This document shows, piece after piece, positions 62,789 to 64,000 of a stretch of DNA of 64,000 bases. This DNA is from Anaerovirgula multivorans (GTDB taxonomy: Bacteria > Bacillota > Clostridia > Peptostreptococcales > Natronincolaceae), in the NCBI RefSeq assembly GCF_900188145.1, contig NZ_FZOJ01000012.1, forward strand, positions 62,001-126,000, in the 5' to 3' direction. Under the pieces are notes generated by a model. The model was not told the DNA's origin, made no database searches, and saw nothing but the letters and a program-made list of their open reading frames with translations. Position 1 is the first letter of the stretch; every line of letters begins with the position of its first letter. The position numbers and the translations under genes are program-made.

Positions 62789-64000
62789 CTACTTTCCAAT
62801 ACAGAAATTCTTAAAAATATGGTCGATGATATCCTCAGCCACCGTATCTCCAGTGATTTCCCCTAATGCTTCCCATGTGTTTTTAACATCCACCTCAACA
62901 AAATCTAAAGGCATTTTTTTTTCAATAGCTTCCGTACCTTCTTTCATGCTTTGTAAGGCCCTCTCAAGAGAATTTTTATGCCTTACATTGGTTACTAGGA
63001 GTCTATCCTTTGCTTTGATTTCCCCTTTATATACCAATTCCTCTATAGCTTCCTCTACCTCCTCTAACCCCTTTTCCTCTATCAAGGATATTTTGATGAT
63101 TTTTTTATTTTTTATTAACTCTTTGGCCTTATCTAAATCTGCTTTTTGAGGTAAATCAGTTTTATTCATAAGAATTAAAGCTTTCTTATTCTCTATTAAC
63201 TCTAATATTTGAAGGTCTTCCTTTGTTAATTTCGTAGAAATATCTAACATGAAAATAATTAAATCTGCTTTATTAAAAAACTCCTTAGATTTTTCTACTC
63301 CTATTTTCTCAACAATATCTTCTGTTTCCCTTATACCAGCAGTATCTATGATTTTTAAAGGAATACCCCTAATGTTTAAGTGCTCTTCTATAACATCTCT
63401 AGTTGTTCCTGGAACTTCTGTAACAATCGCCCGTGATTCCCTTAAAAGAGCATTTAACAATGAAGATTTTCCTACATTAGGCTTTCCTACAATAACTGTA
63501 CTTAAACCTTCCCTCAATATCTTTCCTGTATCAGCGGTCTTTAACAATACTTCAATGTCCTTCTCAACCTCTTTACTTTTATGTAATAAATAATCTAAGG
63601 TTACTTCGTCTATATCTTCTTCAGAAAAATCAATAGAAACTTCTATATGGGCCAACATGTCCATTAATTTTTGTCGAGTAACACTAACCTTTTTGGATAA
63701 AGCACCCTCTAGCTGATCTAATGCTACATCAAAACCTTTGTCAGTTTTGGCACTAATTAAATCCATTACCGCTTCTGCCTGAGCTAAGTCAATTCTACCA
63801 TTTAAAAAAGCTCTTTTAGTAAATTCTCCTGGTTCTGCTGCTCTTGCCCCTTTTCTTAACACCAGTTCTAATATTTTTTTAACCGGTATGACACCTCCAT
63901 GACAATTAATCTCTACTACATCTTCTTTTGTATAAGTATAAGGACCCTTTGTATAATATACCAATACCTCGTCTATTTTTTCGTTTCTATCAGGATCGAT
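62789..64000 (-). CDS. mnmE: tRNA modification GTPase MnmE (5' end outside window)
   Basis: About 403 residues are present; the frame stays open to the window edge (upstream codons read IDPDRNEKIDEVLVYYTKGP), so roughly the first 55 residues are missing. Visible are the folate-binding domain (EINCHGGVIPVKKILE), the G domain with GKPNVGKSSLLNALL, DTAGIRE and MNKTD, and the C-terminal CIGK with the key cysteine. It acts with MnmG and leads the minus-strand mnmE-mnmG-rsmG-noc run. Confidence 0.97.
   Translation of the reverse strand: MDPDRNEKIDEVLVYYTKGPYTYTKEDVVEINCHGGVIPVKKILELVLRKGARAAEPGEFTKRAFLNGRIDLAQAEAVMDLISAKTDKGFDVALDQLEGALSKKVSVTRQKLMDMLAHIEVSIDFSEEDIDEVTLDYLLHKSKEVEKDIEVLLKTADTGKILREGLSTVIVGKPNVGKSSLLNALLRESRAIVTEVPGTTRDVIEEHLNIRGIPLKIIDTAGIRETEDIVEKIGVEKSKEFFNKADLIIFMLDISTKLTKEDLQILELIENKKALILMNKTDLPQKADLDKAKELIKNKKIIKISLIEEKGLEEVEEAIEELVYKGEIKAKDRLLVTNVRHKNSLERALQSMKEGTEAIEKKMPLDFVEVDVKNTWEALGEITGDTVAEDIIDHIFKNFCIGK

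Overview
The window is about 64 kb of AT-rich DNA from a Gram-positive, spore-forming Clostridia-type bacterium. The evidence is the WalRK operon, bofA and yyaC sporulation genes, Soj/Spo0J/Noc, GdpP and a DnaD/DnaC-type helicase loader pair. Gene order and protein style recall Alkaliphilus/Natronincola relatives; that placement is inference. Nearly all genes are on the minus strand. The right end is mnmE (its 5' part lies outside), mnmG, rsmG and noc, so the chromosome origin (dnaA, rpmH, rnpA) should lie just beyond the right edge, and the minus-strand genes point away from it.

Layout, left to right. 0.2-1.1 kb: a REP-type Y1 transposase between inverted repeats. 1.1-5.6 kb: a two-component system with a membrane-anchored beta-propeller partner, facing a VanY-like D,D-carboxypeptidase. 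5.6-6.2 kb: an IS256-family remnant. 6.2-7.2 kb: rlmH and a 55-residue CxxH/CxxC protein. 7.3-16.6 kb: the cell-wall control locus walR-walK-(secreted protein)-walH-walI, then after a terminator murA-walJ-htrA. 16.7-22.3 kb: four proteases (gluzincin, subtilisin, LysM-G5-M23, M1). 22.5-24.6 kb: DnaD-like and DnaC-like loaders on the plus strand. 24.8-29.7 kb: tRNA-Glu, tRNA-Lys, purA, a DUF1858 protein, a GNAT enzyme, dnaB and rplI. 29.7-36.6 kb: gdpP, yybS, a MazG-like protein, an aromatic-acid-exporter-like protein, bofA, yaaL, recR and yaaK. 36.6-43.3 kb: dnaX, a CvpA-family protein, a DUF5711-like protein, a YkvI-family transporter, yyaC, a YkuS-like protein and a DUF4446 protein. 43.6-56.4 kb: a cysteine-desulfurase-like gene and a nucleoside uptake/salvage operon. 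56.5-62.5 kb: parB-parA, a half-size Gdt1 protein, noc, rsmG and mnmG.

How the genes work together. WalRK senses wall state. Perfect WalR-type boxes lie upstream of the secreted protein inside the wal operon and upstream of the M23 peptidase, so this WalR probably controls both. ParA/ParB and Noc organise the origin region, and near-consensus parS-type sites are present, one with a parS half and a Noc-site half. The nucleoside operon encodes a BMP-type ABC importer, two nucleoside hydrolases, a deaminase-type amidohydrolase, an ADP-ribosylglycohydrolase-family protein, ribokinase and a LacI regulator. Its promoter carries two tandem LacI-type operators just after the start point.

The least explained material is non-coding: a tandem 62-bp structured repeat in the mnmE-mnmG gap with a relative near noc, a GAAACC-loop hairpin family in three gaps, and a 146-bp element with 16-bp perfect terminal inverted repeats between yyaC and the YkuS-like gene. 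No CRISPR array, prophage or rRNA operon was seen.
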